Shown: positions 22,679 through 35,344, counted from the stretch's first letter. The stretch is DNA of 64,000 bases from Sceloporus undulatus (GCF_019175285.1 NC_056527.1:108703129-108767128), one strand, 5' to 3'. Numbers and translations are program-made. Notes: generated from the letters alone by a model not told the origin.

Positions 22679-22689
22679 AATAAAATAAA
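22679..22689 (+). terminator. Possible TNFRSF12A poly(A) signals
   Basis: Two overlapping AATAAA hexamers about 1.3 kb after the acceptor at 21373 that could open a 3'UTR exon. Two MITEs lie between them. The link to TNFRSF12A is weak; the gene may end nearer 20310. Confidence 0.25.
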
Positions 22690-23925
22690 GTTAATTCTTG
22701 ATGAAACAAGAGGGTGTTCTGTCTTGATATGCAAATATTATGGAAGCTTTCATTCCATGTATTAGTTAAACATACACTGGCATCCTGTTGGTATCTTACA
22801 CATGGATAGGCTCTCTTATGCTTCTGGTAGTTCTTGTTTGACTGATGCATAATTTCTGTTTTCAGATGAAGATGTAAAAAGCAGTTACTCATGTGGCACC
22901 GTTGCACATTGTGTGCCTTTGGTTGTGCAATTTCATAGTCCTATTAACAAGGTGTTATAGGACAACCATGGCATAATTTTATCAGCAGAAAGTTACAAAA
23001 CCTCTCTTTGACATAAGATCTCAGCCCCAACTTGGAAAAGTTACATTTTTGTAACCATCACTCCATTGCATCCATGCTTGCTGGGAATTTGAGGAGATGT
23101 AGTTCAAAAGTGTAAGTCTTGCACAGGCTTAGTGATTGAATTAGTTACGACAACCTTATCAGGTTGATCGGGATTACTGTTCTTCAGACAGAAGGGTACA
23201 AGTGTGATTTGCCCAAGTTCACATTTGACAATGAGGCTTGAGGTGAATCCACACTATTTTAGTTACAGCAGTTTGATGCAATGTTAACTGCTATAGCTCC
23301 ATCCTGAGGAATCTGTTATCAGTTTAATTCTATTTTAATGTTCACTTATGGAGGTTTTTAATTATAAGCCACTTTGCATTCCAACTTTGGGAAAAATGGG
23401 ATATAAATAAATATAATAATAATAATCTTGAAGTTTGTACTTTGGTGAATTACTTAGAATTCTTTCTGCTAGATTGCTCTATTAGTCTGTTTCTCTTGAA
23501 CTACCTCTGGAAAGTTCTCTAGTAGGGAGTTCTAAGTACCTCACACAACTACTAATCCAAGGATTATACAGGATGGTGCCAAGGTACATCAGCTGTCAGT
23601 GATATGTGCCAATAATACAAAATTTCATTCACTCTCCATCTTTGTGCAAATGGATCTTGTACCTCTTTGAGACTAACTGAAAGAAAGAAGTTTGTAGCTT
23701 GAAGTAGACGTGAGCCTGCTTCCTCCAAATGTACTACAAGATCTCTGTGCATACTGATTTTCCAGACTAACATGGCTATGTCATTGAATTCTATCTCCAC
23801 CATTGTGTAACTCTTAGACTTGCTTTTTACTCTGAGATGCTTATGCAACAGGGTGGCAAAAGTATGATCTGTTGGCACCCATCTTCCTAGCTGTTTTCTG
23901 GCCCTGAAATATTTTATTCTTTGAG
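22690..23925. other. Intergenic, no gene seen
   Basis: AT-rich unassigned DNA with a LINE-type 3' tail at 23330-23430 (ATAAGCCACTTTGCATTCC, then an ATA/AAT end) and a second fragment of the AAGCTTGTAGCACC-type repeat near 23655-23790. Confidence 0.5.
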
Positions 23926-23929
23926 GAAA

Positions 23930-24060
23930 GTGTATTCTACTCATCCTAAAGGCACCAGATCTTGCCTGATCTTGGAAGCTAAGCAGGATCCGCTCTGGTT
24001 AGTACTTAGATGAGAGTCCACCAAGAAATGCCAGGTGATGTAGGCTATATTCCTGGGGTC
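23930..24060 (+). mobile_element. 5S-rRNA-derived SINE, 5' part
   Basis: CACCAGATCTTGCCTGATCT, GGAAGCTAAGCAGGATC, TGGTTAGTACTTAGATGAGA: the closest match to 5S rRNA in the window, lacking the tail. Confidence 0.85.
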
Positions 24061-24579
24061 ATGCAGTGACATTCCTGGAGGCATCCAGAAACAGTGGATT
24101 TGTGTTTAGGTAAGGCGTAGGATCTCACAACCTCTCTCTGTTAAAAATCCCTTGGGAATAAAAAATGAAGTGGACTTCCAGTGACCCATGAGGTGGTTTT
24201 TTTTTAAATCACTGGACCTCCTGATAATCCAAAGTTGTTGACCTTCTCTATATAGAGCTGTCCTGGAAATCCACAGCTTGAAAACTGTACTTTTTTGGAC
24301 TACCACTGACTGTTAGGTGGGGAATTCTAGGAACCGGAGTTGAAAAAACTGCTCAGAGCTCTGGATTGTCCTCCCATATTTTTTTAATTAGTTCATTGCT
24401 AATTATTCCTTCTGGGTCTTCCTGTGTTAGTACATCTGTGTTCCAAGATGTGGTTGTTTGTCAGTGGCCTTTTTAAAAAATCTCACAAAATCAAAGATGT
24501 GCCTAACTCCCACAAATGAGACGTTGTGGGTTTTCATCCTGCCTGGAAACATTTCCTCCAACTTCAGATGTATGGAGGA

Positions 24580-25165
24580 GAATCAGAGTTGAAAGAGCCC
24601 ACCATGGCCATTTAATCCAGATCCCTGCCATGCAGGAATACATAGGCAGAGCATTCCTGACAAATGGCCATTCTGCCCTATGACTCAGTCTCTGCAGCAG
24701 TAAAAATCAGGCACGCTCCATCTTCAATATGACACCCTTTAAAATATTTAAGCATGGCTGTCATGCCACCTCTTAACCTTCTCCAGGCTAAACATTCCTA
24801 GTTCCCTAAACTGCTCCTCGTAGGGCATGGTTTCTAGACCTTTCACCATTCTGGTCACCCTCTTCTGGACATATTCCAGCTTGTCAACATCCCTCTTGAA
24901 TTGTAGTGTCCAGAACTGAACACAGTATTGTGGGTAAGGCCTGACCAAAGCAGACTAGAGTAGAACTATTACTTCACTTGATATAAACCCTATACTCCTA
25001 TTGATGCAGCCTAGAATTGCATCGGCTTTTTTAGCTGCAGCATCACACAGTTGGCTCATGTTCAACTTGTGGACTACTAGGACTTCGAGATCCTTTTCAC
25101 ATGTTGTCTTGTAAAGCCAGGTGTCCTCCATCCTATATCTATGCATTTTATGTTTTTCTGCCTAA
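24580..25165 (-). mobile_element. CR1 LINE fragment
   Basis: Reverse-strand translation gives CR1 reverse-transcriptase C-terminal words: CVQFWTLQFKRDVDKLEYVQ, RVTRMVKGLE, EEQFRELGMFSLEKVKR, and upstream CEKDLEVLVVHKLNMSQ, AKKADAILGCI. The plus strand then runs through the CR1 3'UTR to GAATCAGAGTTGAAAGAGCC. Broken and truncated. Confidence 0.9.
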
Positions 25166-25529
25166 GTGTAGTCACCCAGTGTGGGGCTTTGAAACAAGGC
25201 TTTGGGGCAGAGCCAAAAGGGCCCATTGCCAACTTCCTGTCTCGCGCAGCTTTATTCACGCGGCAGGGAGGTGGGGGGGTGTTCACCAAGTGTCATCCCT
25301 CCCTCAGTGGTGCCACCTTTCTTCAGTGGTATTACCCTCACTCCCCAGTGATGCTACTGAATGTAGTACAGTGGACCCTTCCTTTATGGGGGGGTTTCCG
25401 TCCCCCCGTGTAAGGGCAAAACCATGTATGCTCACGCACCATTGTTCCCCCCCCACAGTTTCCGCATAGGGTGGAAGCCATGTATGGCATGGCCTCGTAT
25501 GGGGCAGGCACACTGTACCTTACATTTTT
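25166..25529. mobile_element. Insert inside the CR1 fragment
   Basis: Interrupts the CR1 between 25165 and 25530. Its right part (from about 25370) begins CAGTGGACCCTTCCTTTATG and ends in the inverted complement, a Tigger-like MITE. The left part is GC-rich and unassigned. Confidence 0.55.
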
Positions 25530-25790
25530 ACCTGTTGACATTCATTTTGTTAGATTTGGCCTAGCTTTCTAACCTTTTCTGGTCATTTTGAGTTTTGATC
25601 CTTTCCTCCCAGGTATTAGCTACTCCTCCTAATTTGGTGTCATTTGAAAATTGGTTAAGCATGCCCTCTATCCTTTCATCCAAGATGTTGACTGGCACTG
25701 CCCAGAAAGGAACCCTGTGGCATCCCACTGGTCACTTCTCTCCAGGATAAAGAGGAGCCATTGCTGAGCAACTTTTGCATTTAGTCACTC
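25530..25790 (-). mobile_element. CR1 LINE fragment, continuation
   Basis: GACATTCATTTTGTTAGATT and CTAACCTTTTCTGGTCATTT carry on the same reverse-oriented CR1 beyond the insert. Confidence 0.75.
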
Positions 25791-26590
25791 CATCACATAC
25801 AAATCATGTGGTTAAGGAAAAGTTTATCTGCACAAATTCCATGGCTGAAGTTTTGGAATTCAGATCAAGCACTCTTCTCTTTCATTCACCTCCAAGATGA
25901 GCTCAGGCCCCATTTCATCTCATCTCCAACCTAAATATGTCAAATGGAAGCAAAATTGCTTGCTTCAAAAATCTCTTGCTATCACTTCACTTTCATGTTA
26001 AGGTGGAAAACCAGTGAGGGAATGAGAGACTTCCAGCTTTCCATTATGCGAAATGAAATTTGAGAGTGCATGGAAGGCAATACAGCCATACAGATAATTT
26101 CCTGCCATTTCTATGCCACAGATATTGCCTCAAGGCACTCCTGACTGAGTTGTTCCTTTTCTACAGGTCTGAACCAAGCCAGTCCTGAGATGAGAGACAG
26201 CATAGGCTGCCCTCGGCTACATCAATGGCTGGGATGCTTATGACAAAACAAAACATAATTGCCTTAGTGGTTTCTCATACAAGGAAAAATTTAGCCATAA
26301 TCCCAACGGCTCATACATGACGACTGGCATGTATATAAATTGTGAGAGGCCCTGGCTAATATGCCCCAGCTGCCTTGCATTGCTGAGACAGGTCTCTAAA
26401 GTCCCATTGTGGTGAAACTTTCCTTTTTTCAGATCAGGGATGGGGTATGTCTGGTCCAAGAAGCCTCCCTAACTGGCCCACTGAAACAGAAAAACGCACT
26501 TTGTTTTCTACCTGCATGGAGAGGTCAGGTTGTGAGGGAGGAAGGGTAGATGTGATATACTATCATGGTGTGCATTGTGGTTGTTATGTG
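25790..26590. other. Intergenic, no gene seen
   Basis: Unassigned sequence; no splice-bounded open frame recognised. Confidence 0.5.
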
Positions 26591-26594
26591 CCAT

Positions 26595-27060
26595 TAAATC
26601 CATACCCTCCAAGTTTTGGCAGGGATGGTCCAGATTAATCCTGCCATCAGACTTTTCCAAATGCTTTAAAAATGTCCCAGTTTCTCTTTTCCTTCCACTT
26701 TCCTCTTTTGTTTTGTTACTCCTTTTGCTGCAAATGGATGCCCAATCCACACTGCAGAAATAATCCAGTTTGATACTGTTTAACTGCCCTGGCTCAGTGC
26801 TAGGCAATCCTGGGAATTGTCATTTTTAATAGCATCAGAGCTCTCTGACAGAGAAGGCTAAATGTCTCACAAAATTACAATTCCCAGAATGCCCTAGCAT
26901 TGAGCCAAGACAGTTAAAACATTGGATTATTTCTGCAGTGGTGGACTGGACCTGGGTCAAAGTGCAAGAGCACTTTGTTCTCAATTAATTCAGCAATTAA
27001 TTCAAATAATTCTTGCCCTTCCCAGTAGGCTCTAGGTAAAGCAAACTGCTGCAGCCTCTC
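26595..27060 (-). mobile_element. Unnamed repeat split by a palindromic MITE
   Basis: The left piece (CCTCCAAGTTTTGGCAGGGA to TTTTGCTGCAAATGG) and the right piece (CAAAGTGCAAGAGCACTTTG on) together match, in reverse, the repeats at 30765-30965 and 63340-63610. The MITE at 26740-26955 sits between them. Confidence 0.65.
26740..26955. mobile_element. Palindromic MITE
   Basis: CACACTGCAGAAATAATCCA ... GGATTATTTCTGCAGTGGTG with mirrored GGGAATTGTCA / ACAATTCCCAG blocks. Confidence 0.85.
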
Positions 27061-27404
27061 CTAGCTTGTGTGTTCCTCTATAACTTTGGTCGTCTTGACC
27101 ATACTCTGGTGTTGTTCTGCCACATGTCTCTTAGGTTAGATCTGTGCAATATTGGACAGTTACACAGGATGGATTCAACTTAAGCGAACCCTATGAATGA
27201 AAAATCTCCAAAAGAGTCCTTGTGAACTCAGCACCATGGCTTCCTTGACTGAATCCACATGTATTTTCAAGTTCCTTTGTGCTCAGTGCTGATTGTTCCA
27301 TTTATTTTTATCATTTTCCCCATGGTCAGTTATTCTTCCTCTTCCCATTCACATTGCTCTGGAAGACAGCCAAGTGGCGGAGGGTGTGTGTAGTAGGATA
27401 GGAT

Positions 27405-27600
27405 TTGTTGTTGTGTGCCTTCAAATCATTTCCGACTTATGGCAATCCTAAAGTGAACCAATCTGGGGGTTTTCTTGGCAAGTTTCATCAGAGGGAGTTT
27501 GCCATTGCCATTCTCTGAGGCTGAGAGAGTGTAACTTGCCCAATGTCACCCACTGGGTTTCCATGATGGAGCAGGAATTTGAAATCTGGTCAACCATAGA
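27405..27600 (-). mobile_element. Sauria-like SINE
   Basis: GTTGTTGTGTGCCTTCAAAT to AATTTGAAATCTGGTC. Confidence 0.85.
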
Positions 27601-27755
27601 AACCCACCAGGTTGGGCAAGTCACACTCTCTCAGCCTCAGAGGATGGCAATGGCAACCCCCCTCTGGAGAAACATGCCAAGAAAACCTTGTGAAAGGATT
27701 GCCTTATGGTCACCATCAATCAGAAATGGCTTGAGGCATACAGCATACACACACA
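27600..27755 (+). mobile_element. Sauria-like SINE, middle and tail
   Basis: Opposite orientation and directly adjoining the previous copy: AAACCCACCAGGTTGGGCAA to TTGAGGCATACAGCATAC. Confidence 0.8.
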
Positions 27756-27821
27756 TCTCTACACCACTGGTCCTATCCTATGGATTAAGAAACCTTTGAT
27801 CGAAAGGATTAACCAACCTAT

Positions 27822-28055
27822 ACAGGGAGCCCTCCACATCCACGGATATTTTTCTCCGCGGATTCAAGCATCCGCGGCTTGGAAATATCTATATCTATAG
27901 ATATAGATATTCCAAATAGCAAACCTTGATTTTGCAATTTTATATAAAGGACACCATTTTAATATGCTACTGTATTTAATGGGACTGGAACATCCATGGA
28001 TGTTGGGTATCCACGGTGGAGCCCAGGAACCAAACTTCAGCAGATGCCAAGGATC
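27822..28055. mobile_element. Tigger-like MITE
   Basis: TACAGGGAGCCCTCCACATC at the left, TGCCAAGGATCCACTG at the right, with ATCCGCGG and ATCCATGG words inside and the diagnostic CAAACCTTGATTTTGCAATT. Confidence 0.75.
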
Positions 28056-28485
28056 CACTGGATTTCTTTTCTTTTTCCTCCTAATTTCACCTCATGCTCT
28101 GCTTCTGGGCTTAGGGTAACACTTCCCAGACTCTTTCTCCCCCTGTGTTCTACATTTCACTGCCCAACATCTCCCTTTCTCTTAAGCCTCCTGCTCCTTT
28201 TGCCGGGCCCTCCACCCCCATCATTTCCTTCTCTCTCTTCTGTGTCAGTGAGTCATTCTCCCTTTTCTTGCACTTGCCCTTATGGCCTCGCTTGGCTGCG
28301 CATTCCTGGCCCCTTAGTTCATACCAGCCTCTCCGGGACACCACCCAGTGAGTCATCTGAAGGTGGTGGTGGGGCAATGGATGGAGGGCAGAAGTGGGGA
28401 GGAAAGGAGATAAGTTAGAGGTATGTCTCTCCTCAGGCATAGCTCACAACCAGCCAAGCTGCAAGGCCATCAGAGTCGCCAGAGT

Positions 28486-28780
28486 GACTATCTGTGTTGG
28501 CCATTTAACATATTCAAACAAAAAACCACCAAACAGCGAGATCTTTAATGGCCAACCGAAATGCACAATATACACATTGCAAGCTTTCGGAGTCCCACCA
28601 GCTTCTTCATCAGTTACAAACCATACAGGAGAAGAAAAAAAAAACATCTAGCTGTGTTGGCCGTACAGTAAATCCAAACAATGATATCTTTATTGGGCCA
28701 ACCAAAATGCACAACTACATGTTGCAAGCTTTTGCAGTTACACCAGCTTCTTCATCAGGCAAACAGGAGGAAAAAAATTG
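28486..28780 (+). repeat. Two tandem copies of an unnamed 130-base repeat
   Basis: Both copies read GTGTTGGCC, a GATCTTTAATGG / GATATCTTTATTGG block, CCAACCRAAATGCACAA, TTGCAAGCTTT and CACCAGCTTCTTCATCAG. The copies differ by about a fifth. Confidence 0.8.
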
Positions 28781-29114
28781 AAGATGTTAGTCATAGGTCT
28801 GCATTTTCTGTTTCTGGTCTTAGGGAGGGCTATGTGCAGGGTGAACAGTTTCAGATATACAGTTCACTGTTTGGGATATACTGTTATCTATAGTACTTTC
28901 TATTGTACATCTAGTGTTATGTAGCATTACTGCAAGGTGGTTACCTACATATTAATATATGGTCATTGTATATATGGTAGAGTTGTGGTTTCATTCTTTT
29001 GGGACATTACTGCAATATAGTTCATTGTATTTTCAGTTTCTCCCCAGCTATTCTTTCAAGGCCATTCCAGTTGTCAGAGCGAAAACTGGAGGCTGCGCCT
29101 GTAGCTTTAAGAGA

Positions 29115-29357
29115 GGTGTTGTTGTGTGCCTTCCAGTCATTTCTGACTTACAGTGACCCTAAGGGGGTGACCCCTAGCATGGGGTTTTCTTGGCAACTTT
29201 CTATAGAGCGGTTGTGCCATGGCCATCCTCTCGGGCTGAGAGAGTGGGACTTGCCCAAGGTCGCCCAGTGGGTTTCCATGACTGAGCCTGAATTCAAACC
29301 CTGATCTCCAGAATCACAGTCCAATGCTCAAGCCACTATGCCATGCTGACTCTTCAA
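29115..29357 (-). mobile_element. Sauria-like SINE
   Basis: Reverse copy, full; GAGGTGTTGTTGTGTGCCTT to GCCACTATGCCATGCTGACT. Confidence 0.9.
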
Positions 29358-29359
29358 AT

Positions 29360-30760
29360 CTGTAAAGGAGATGTCTCCTCTCACCTGGGATGAAAGATAA
29401 TGCACCCTTCTGTGTGAAACAAGTCCAAGGAGTTTATTTGTGGAACACAAAGTCCAGCAATGGAACTGCTACAGCTGTGTCCTAGCCCTTGCATATCTGT
29501 GGGGTAAGAGGGAACAGTCGGCATTCTCCTGTAAAAATCTAATTCCTTGCATTCCTTGGCGGAAGCCAGTGTCAAGTGAGTTGGCTTCTGTAATTTCCTG
29601 ACTGGGAACGGCTCAAAAAATAATCTGATCAGGACAAGGAAATGGCTTGCCACAGGTTCCTGTCCCTTTTTGCAAACAGGGCCAATTTGCTCTAAGTATT
29701 TAAGTCCTGCAAGTTGTTCAAGCGCAGTTCCCATACCCCCTTATCCCTGGCTATGCTGATGGGAGTTGTAGTCCAACAGCATTTATTTATTTGACCTATA
29801 TCTTGCTTTTCTCCCAGTATTGCAGCCAATGTGGCTTACAATACAAGTTAAAACAAAATAGCTAAAGCAACATGTGGTACAACCATTTGAAAGCATTAAA
29901 CAATCAATCCAATTCAAACATTAATTTTCACATTAAGACTCTGGAGTACTACGCTTTGCCCATTTGTATTAAGTTTGCAAATGTCTTCCTATGTGGTTAC
30001 CTGTAGACAGTTTCTGTTCACCATAGGTGAGAAGGTGAATGGCTATTTTATTTTATTTTTAGCCTGTGTCTGGACTGTAGATAATAGGGGAAAGCAATGG
30101 TAGACTAAACCTATCCATGGAAAGGGATGGCTATTTTTTGAAACCTCACCTCCATGTAAAAAGCTTCCAGAAAGTATTTATTTATTCTTTCTTTATTCTT
30201 TACTTTATTTATATGCTGTCTTTCTCCCAGGATGGGGCCTAAGGCAGCTTCCACAAAAACAAATTAATAATGATTACAATTTTTTTAAAAACCAATTTAA
30301 AAGCATCACATTAAAACACTATAAAACTGATTAAAAAGCAAGTAAAATATATATATTTAAAATAATCTACTATATTAGGGAGAATAGTTCTGTCTCAGTT
30401 TACTTTAGGATTTTGTTACACCATTCTGTTCCATGCGTAGCCCCACTCTAATACACCAATTAAAGGATACACTCCTTATCACAATTACTAGAGATAAAGC
30501 CTCAGAGCCTAGAAAACTTCCTTTTTTGCATTACAGCTCTCATGATGGAGAGGTTTAGGAACTGTAGTCCAAAAAGGTAAATTCTTCATTTTCTGGTAAG
30601 CCCTGAAGAATACAATAATATATCCTCCAACATTTCACAGATGAAAACCAAAACATGTGTGGCCAAGGAACCTCTGAGTTCAGTTAAGGTGTTCTAACTT
30701 TTAACTCATAAAAAAGGAGCAGTGGCAGCAGTTTGCTTTTGCTTTAGCCCACTGGGAAGA
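29360..30760. other. Intergenic, LINE-tail fragments, no gene
   Basis: Holds two reverse LINE-type 3' ends (29785-29900 with TATTTGACCTATATCTTGCT, and 30175-30330 with TATGCTGTCTTTCTCCCAGG) in otherwise unassigned DNA. Confidence 0.5.
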
Positions 30761-30764
30761 GCGA

Positions 30765-30965
30765 GATTCCACAACCTCTTCTCCTGTTCTCTGCCCCCAA
30801 TGAATTGAGAGCAAGCTACTTTTGCACTTTGAACTCTGCAGCAATTGAAATAGAGTGAGGAGAAAGGGGGAAAGTGGAAGGACATTTTAAAAGCAGCTGC
30901 AAAAGTGGGATGATGATGGAGAACGAACTGGGACTGTCACTGGCAAATCTGGACTGTTAGGGTGT
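30765..30965 (+). repeat. Unnamed repeat, uninterrupted copy
   Basis: CACTGGGAAGAGCGAGATTC to AATCTGGACTGTTAGGGTG. Reference copy for the split one at 26595-27060. Confidence 0.65.
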
Positions 30966-30994
30966 GCAGTTTGCAGATTTCTATACAACACATT

Positions 30995-31200
30995 GGGGAC
31001 TTCTTGTTGCATGCCTTCAAGTTGTTTCAGATTTATGACAACCCTAAGGCAAACCTATCATGGGGTTTTCTTGGCAGGTTTCTTCAGAGGGGGTTTGCCA
31101 TTGCCATCCTCTGAGTCTGAGAAAGTGTGACTGGCGCACGGTCACCCAATGGGTTTGCATGGCTGAGCTGGGATTCAAACCCAGGCCTCCTTCTACTTTG
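30995..31200 (-). mobile_element. Sauria-like SINE
   Basis: TTGCATGCCTTCAAGTTGTT to GGATTCAAACCCAGGCCTCC. Followed by three partial repeats of the TTTCCATGGCC...CAAACC block (31260-31440). Confidence 0.85.
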
Positions 31201-32291
31201 CTATTTACTTTTGGGGGAAGCTTGGTTGTTGTTGTGTATTCTTTTGTATTCCACACCAGTTGTGCATTACACCCAGTAGGTTTCCATGGCCCAAATGGGA
31301 TTCAAAACCTGTCCTCCTACTACTTTACTACTTACTTTTGGGAAAGCTTGGCTGTTGTTGTCAATTCTCTTTTATTCCACTCCAGTGTGTTTCCATGGCC
31401 CAGAAGGCATTCAAACCCTGTCCTCCTACTACTTTACCATTAACCCTGTGTCTGTTGTTGTATATTCTATTGTGTATTTGTCCCCTAGAGAAAGCAAAGC
31501 TGGCTGTAATTGATTAAAAATATTGATGAATGGAAGCTGCATGATGAAATCCAACCTTGCAATAATATAATAGATAAAAAGAAGCAGAGAGAAGGCAACG
31601 AGGAAGAGGAGAAGATGAAGGCTGAAGAGACGGAAACCAGAAGACGAGGATACCCAGACGGATCAAGTCATGGGGAAGGAATGTGGAGCAGGGATTTGTT
31701 GCCTGTGTGCGTTTGTGTGTTCTCTGGAAGGTTGGAGCTACCCAGCCGGAAGAAGAGAAATGAATCACAGTCTGAGGAAGGAGAGTCTGAAGGGGGAGAG
31801 AGAATGAATGCAGGAGTTTTGGCTCAAAGTCTGTCTGTCTGCACTTGCTGCACATGTATTCCACACCCACGCACCGTACCCCATGCCTTGCCCTGTGCCA
31901 CCTCAGAGGTTGGCATACTAGGGTGACCCCCTTGGAAACCATCTTCCAGTGTGGGAGCTTGGAAGCTACCCACCCCACCATGTAGTCAAAAAGTTAAAAG
32001 CACTTTATAGTCAAAAGAACTTGTTTCAGCTATTCCAGGGGCTTGGAGCCAAATAGAAAAAGGGTGGGTGGGTAGGTGGGTGGAGGTGGCAAAGCCCCAA
32101 GCAAGGATTGTTTGAAAGAGAGAATGAGTCAGAGAGGAAGAAAAGCTGGAGGATTGTGGCCCAATTCCAGAATGGAAGTGGGGGTGGACTGGGGAGGATG
32201 GAAAGAGAGAGAAGCATTGTCACTTTTACTCTAGTAATGTTCTTGCATCTTTCACAGTTGAATGCCAGGGAGAAATGCAACAAAGGGAGGC

Positions 32292-32505
32292 ATAGTGGGC
32301 CCTTGATATCCGCTGAGGTTTGCTTCTAGGAACCCTATGGATACCAAAATCTGTGCTCAAATCCCGTTGAATACAGTGGTGGAACAAAATGGTATCCCTT
32401 ATATAAAATGGTATAATCAAGGTTTGCCTTTTTGGAATGTATATATTTGTGGATGTTTGAATCAGTGAAAAAATAAAATCCAGGGGTATGGACTGTATTA
32501 CACAC
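32292..32505. mobile_element. Tigger-like MITE
   Basis: TAGTGGGCCCTTGATATCCG ... GGGGTATGGACTGTA, with ATCAAGGTTTGCCTTTTTGG inside. Confidence 0.75.
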
Positions 32506-32547
32506 AGCAGCCCAGAGTGGAAACCATTGCAAACTCCTCTCCAAGCT

Positions 32548-32778
32548 ATACAGGGTGCATCTACACTGTAGAAATAATGCGGTTTGACACCACTTTAAGT
32601 GCTGTAGCTATTTTACAGAATCCTGGGATCTGTATTTTTATAAGGTCTTCAACCTTTTCTGCCAAAGAGTGCTGGTGCGTCACAAAACTACAAATCCCAT
32701 GGGGTTTTTTTAGGATGGAGCCATGGTAGTTAAAGTGGTGTCCAAGTGCATTATTTCTACAGTGTAGATGTGTCTGTA
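32548..32778. mobile_element. Palindromic MITE
   Basis: GGTGCATCTACACTGTAGAA at the left mirrors TTATTTCTACAGTGTAGATG at the right. Confidence 0.85.
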
Positions 32779-32779
32779 G

Positions 32780-33825
32780 TCACCTTAAGGAAGCCCCTCT
32801 CTCTTCACCTCTTCCCTTCCCAGATGAGCAACAACAACATTACGGGACAGTTGTAAGAATGACTGTGATCATATAGGTGAAGCCCTATGAGCTCTTCAGA
32901 AATGCCTTATGTATATAAGGGCTCTTGGTACTGTATTTCATTTAGTTGTCTTCTTTGGATAACAACAGCTACTTAAGTTGCCACATTTTATTTTGCCAAA
33001 GCTCCTGTGCGTTCAAGTAGCTCCCTAGAAGGCAAGGCATTCAGCAGATGATGCTTTTCTAACCTCTTAGGAAGAAAATGAGCAAATGTTGATTTTTACA
33101 CCTGTTGGGTTTTTTTAAAAAAATATCTATTGCAAAGATGGTGGAGGCATGGTAGTTCTGTTGGAGAAAAGAGCAGCAACTCTTTTCTGCTCTTTTAAAG
33201 TTTAGAGTTTTTAAACTTTTAAAGTTAAAGTAGTTGTCTTTAAAGTAGTAGTTTAACTGTCCTTAAACTATTCCACCAACAACAAGAATCATCACTTTTA
33301 GCCATCGTTCTGCTTTCAAGTGTTTTAGCAGAGGCACTGCTGAAAGGTTTTGGTTTGTGAGAAAAATCATCTACTAGGGTTGCCAACTTTTGAAAGGCAA
33401 TCTGTTCCCCTGCCTTTAACATAATTTCATTTGCAGACATTAGCAGTTCATAGTATCATGCTATTATTATATCAAGGGGGGGATACAGTCCACTTCCTCT
33501 ATATTGAAAAGAAACAGCTGTAGTCAAAGGCATAGGTCAGTCTGCAAGCTTAGCTACTACAACAGCGCATGCTCCTTTCTACTTTCCCAGTGTGCTTTTG
33601 ACTTCCATAAAGAAAGTGGCTCCAGTCCTTCCAGTCCTCAATGGCAACCAAAAGTCCTCTGCAGGCAGCGCACACAGAATGGGCTCCTCTTTGTGCTTTA
33701 AAAGGGGAAAACATAGTTGGTATATGAAGAGTGAGTAAGATTGAAACTTTTTCTTATGAACAGGGGTGTGGTGGCATCATGCCCACACCATGCATCCCTC
33801 CCTGACAGGGCTCTTTAACTGTGCA
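32780..33825. other. Intergenic, nothing recognised
   Basis: AT-rich unassigned sequence. Confidence 0.5.
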
Positions 33826-33827
33826 CT

Positions 33828-34055
33828 GATGTTGTTCAGTGTCTTCCAAGTTGTTCCTGACTGGTGGCAACTGAAGGCAAACCTATCATGGGGTTTTCTT
33901 GGCAAATTTCTTCAGAGGAGGTTTGCCATTGCCATCCTCTGAGGCTGAGACAGTGTGACTTGCCCATGGTCATCCAGTGGCTTTCATGGTTGAGCAGGGA
34001 ATCAAGCTCCAGTTGTAGTCCAACACTCAAACCACTATGCTACACTACTTCTCCA
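33828..34055 (-). mobile_element. Sauria-like SINE
   Basis: GATGTTGTTCAGTGTCTTCC to CTCAAACCACTATGCTACAC. Confidence 0.85.
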
Positions 34056-34059
34056 AACT

Positions 34060-35340
34060 GGATTCAAATAACATTCAGAGGCTCCTAGATTTGTCAGCCT
34101 TGAATTAGACCAGAGTGTAAAATTATGACCAAGGAAAACTGAGTTCAAATTCTACTCAGGTGGGAAGTTCACATGTTATTCTGGGGTCAGTCACCCTAGG
34201 ACTGGCCCCAAATAACAGAGGAGCCTGTTGGGCAAAGGGATTGTCTGCTGGACCTCCTCCTATGCCAGGAGAGGGTCCTGGCTGTGGCCAGACAGTGTGA
34301 CACAACACTTGGGTAAGCAGCAGGACCATCCCGCAACATTTGGGAGCCTAGAGCGGAGCAATAAATGTTGCTTCTCCTTGGCCCTCAAGCCAAGCTACAT
34401 AGATCCAACCACATTGTTTTGGGATATGAGGCAGAAAATCCTTCTTCCCATCCTTGGTGGTAAAAATACAGTAACAAAAGTGCAAATTGCTACCAATAAT
34501 AACATCCCAAATCTGTAAAAGGCAGGCTTCAGCCATGAGTTCTCTAGCCCTGGCATTTGCCCAAAGATGCCAATTCCTGAGTCATCCTTTATTTAACCTA
34601 CTTCAAAGGGCTGTTCTGAAGATAAATAGGAGGCATTTCTGTTCTTTGCCCCAATTTCCTTGGAGAAAAGGTAAATTAAAAATATAAAGTCATACGTAAA
34701 AAAGCATTAAATTCTACCTGGGTCACCTCAGGGATATATATCCTGAAGAAGGATGTAATGTCCTTCACAGCCACAGAAGCCATATTTGTGAATAGACGTA
34801 ATGCATGGCGGCTTGGGTGGTGGTAAAGTGATCTGAAGTCCTTAAAAGGCTGCTCTGCAGATATTAGGTAGTTAATACAAAACAGAGGGAGCTAATGGCC
34901 CAATTTTGTGGCGTCTAGTGCCATCTTATGACAGTTCTATGGGTCTGCAAAAAATGTTTCCCTACCTGTACCATGTGTTGCAGAAAATTTGCAAAGAGGG
35001 CTACCAGGCTGTACATTCAACCTGCTCAAAAGTTACAGACACATCCAGCTTCAGCTTCTCACATTTTTCACTGGAAAAGAGTAATTTAGCCCGCCTGCTC
35101 AAAGGTGGCCAAAGCCGATCACGGCTCCTCGCCTTTCTTGGCAGCTGCACTATTTGCAAAGAAAAGAGACAAAATCTTAGCCTGCAAAATGGAGAAATTT
35201 CTTCTAAGTGCAAAATGCATCTCAAGTTGGCTGAGGATTCTGGGAGCTGTAGTCTAAGAAAGGAACATTGCCAAGCTCTAAAAGTACAAGAGGAATCCTG
35301 TCTGGGGATTTCCTCTCCCCTGAGTAAATAGGTAAACCCA
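34060..35340. other. Intergenic, nothing recognised
   Basis: Open frames at 34228-34518 and 34906-35331 look like chance: no splice-bounded structure or known domain. Confidence 0.45.
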
Positions 35341-35344
35341 GTTG

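Noticed and set aside
24748-25146. Minus-strand open frames with protein similarity
   Set aside because: They are pieces of CR1 reverse transcriptase, not host genes.
28070-28440. Pro/Leu-rich open frames
   Set aside because: Pyrimidine-rich sequence without recognisable domain or splice structure.
31510-31926. 138-codon plus-strand open frame, Glu/Lys-rich
   Set aside because: No splice context, no homologue recognised, surrounded by repeats; purine-rich composition explains it.
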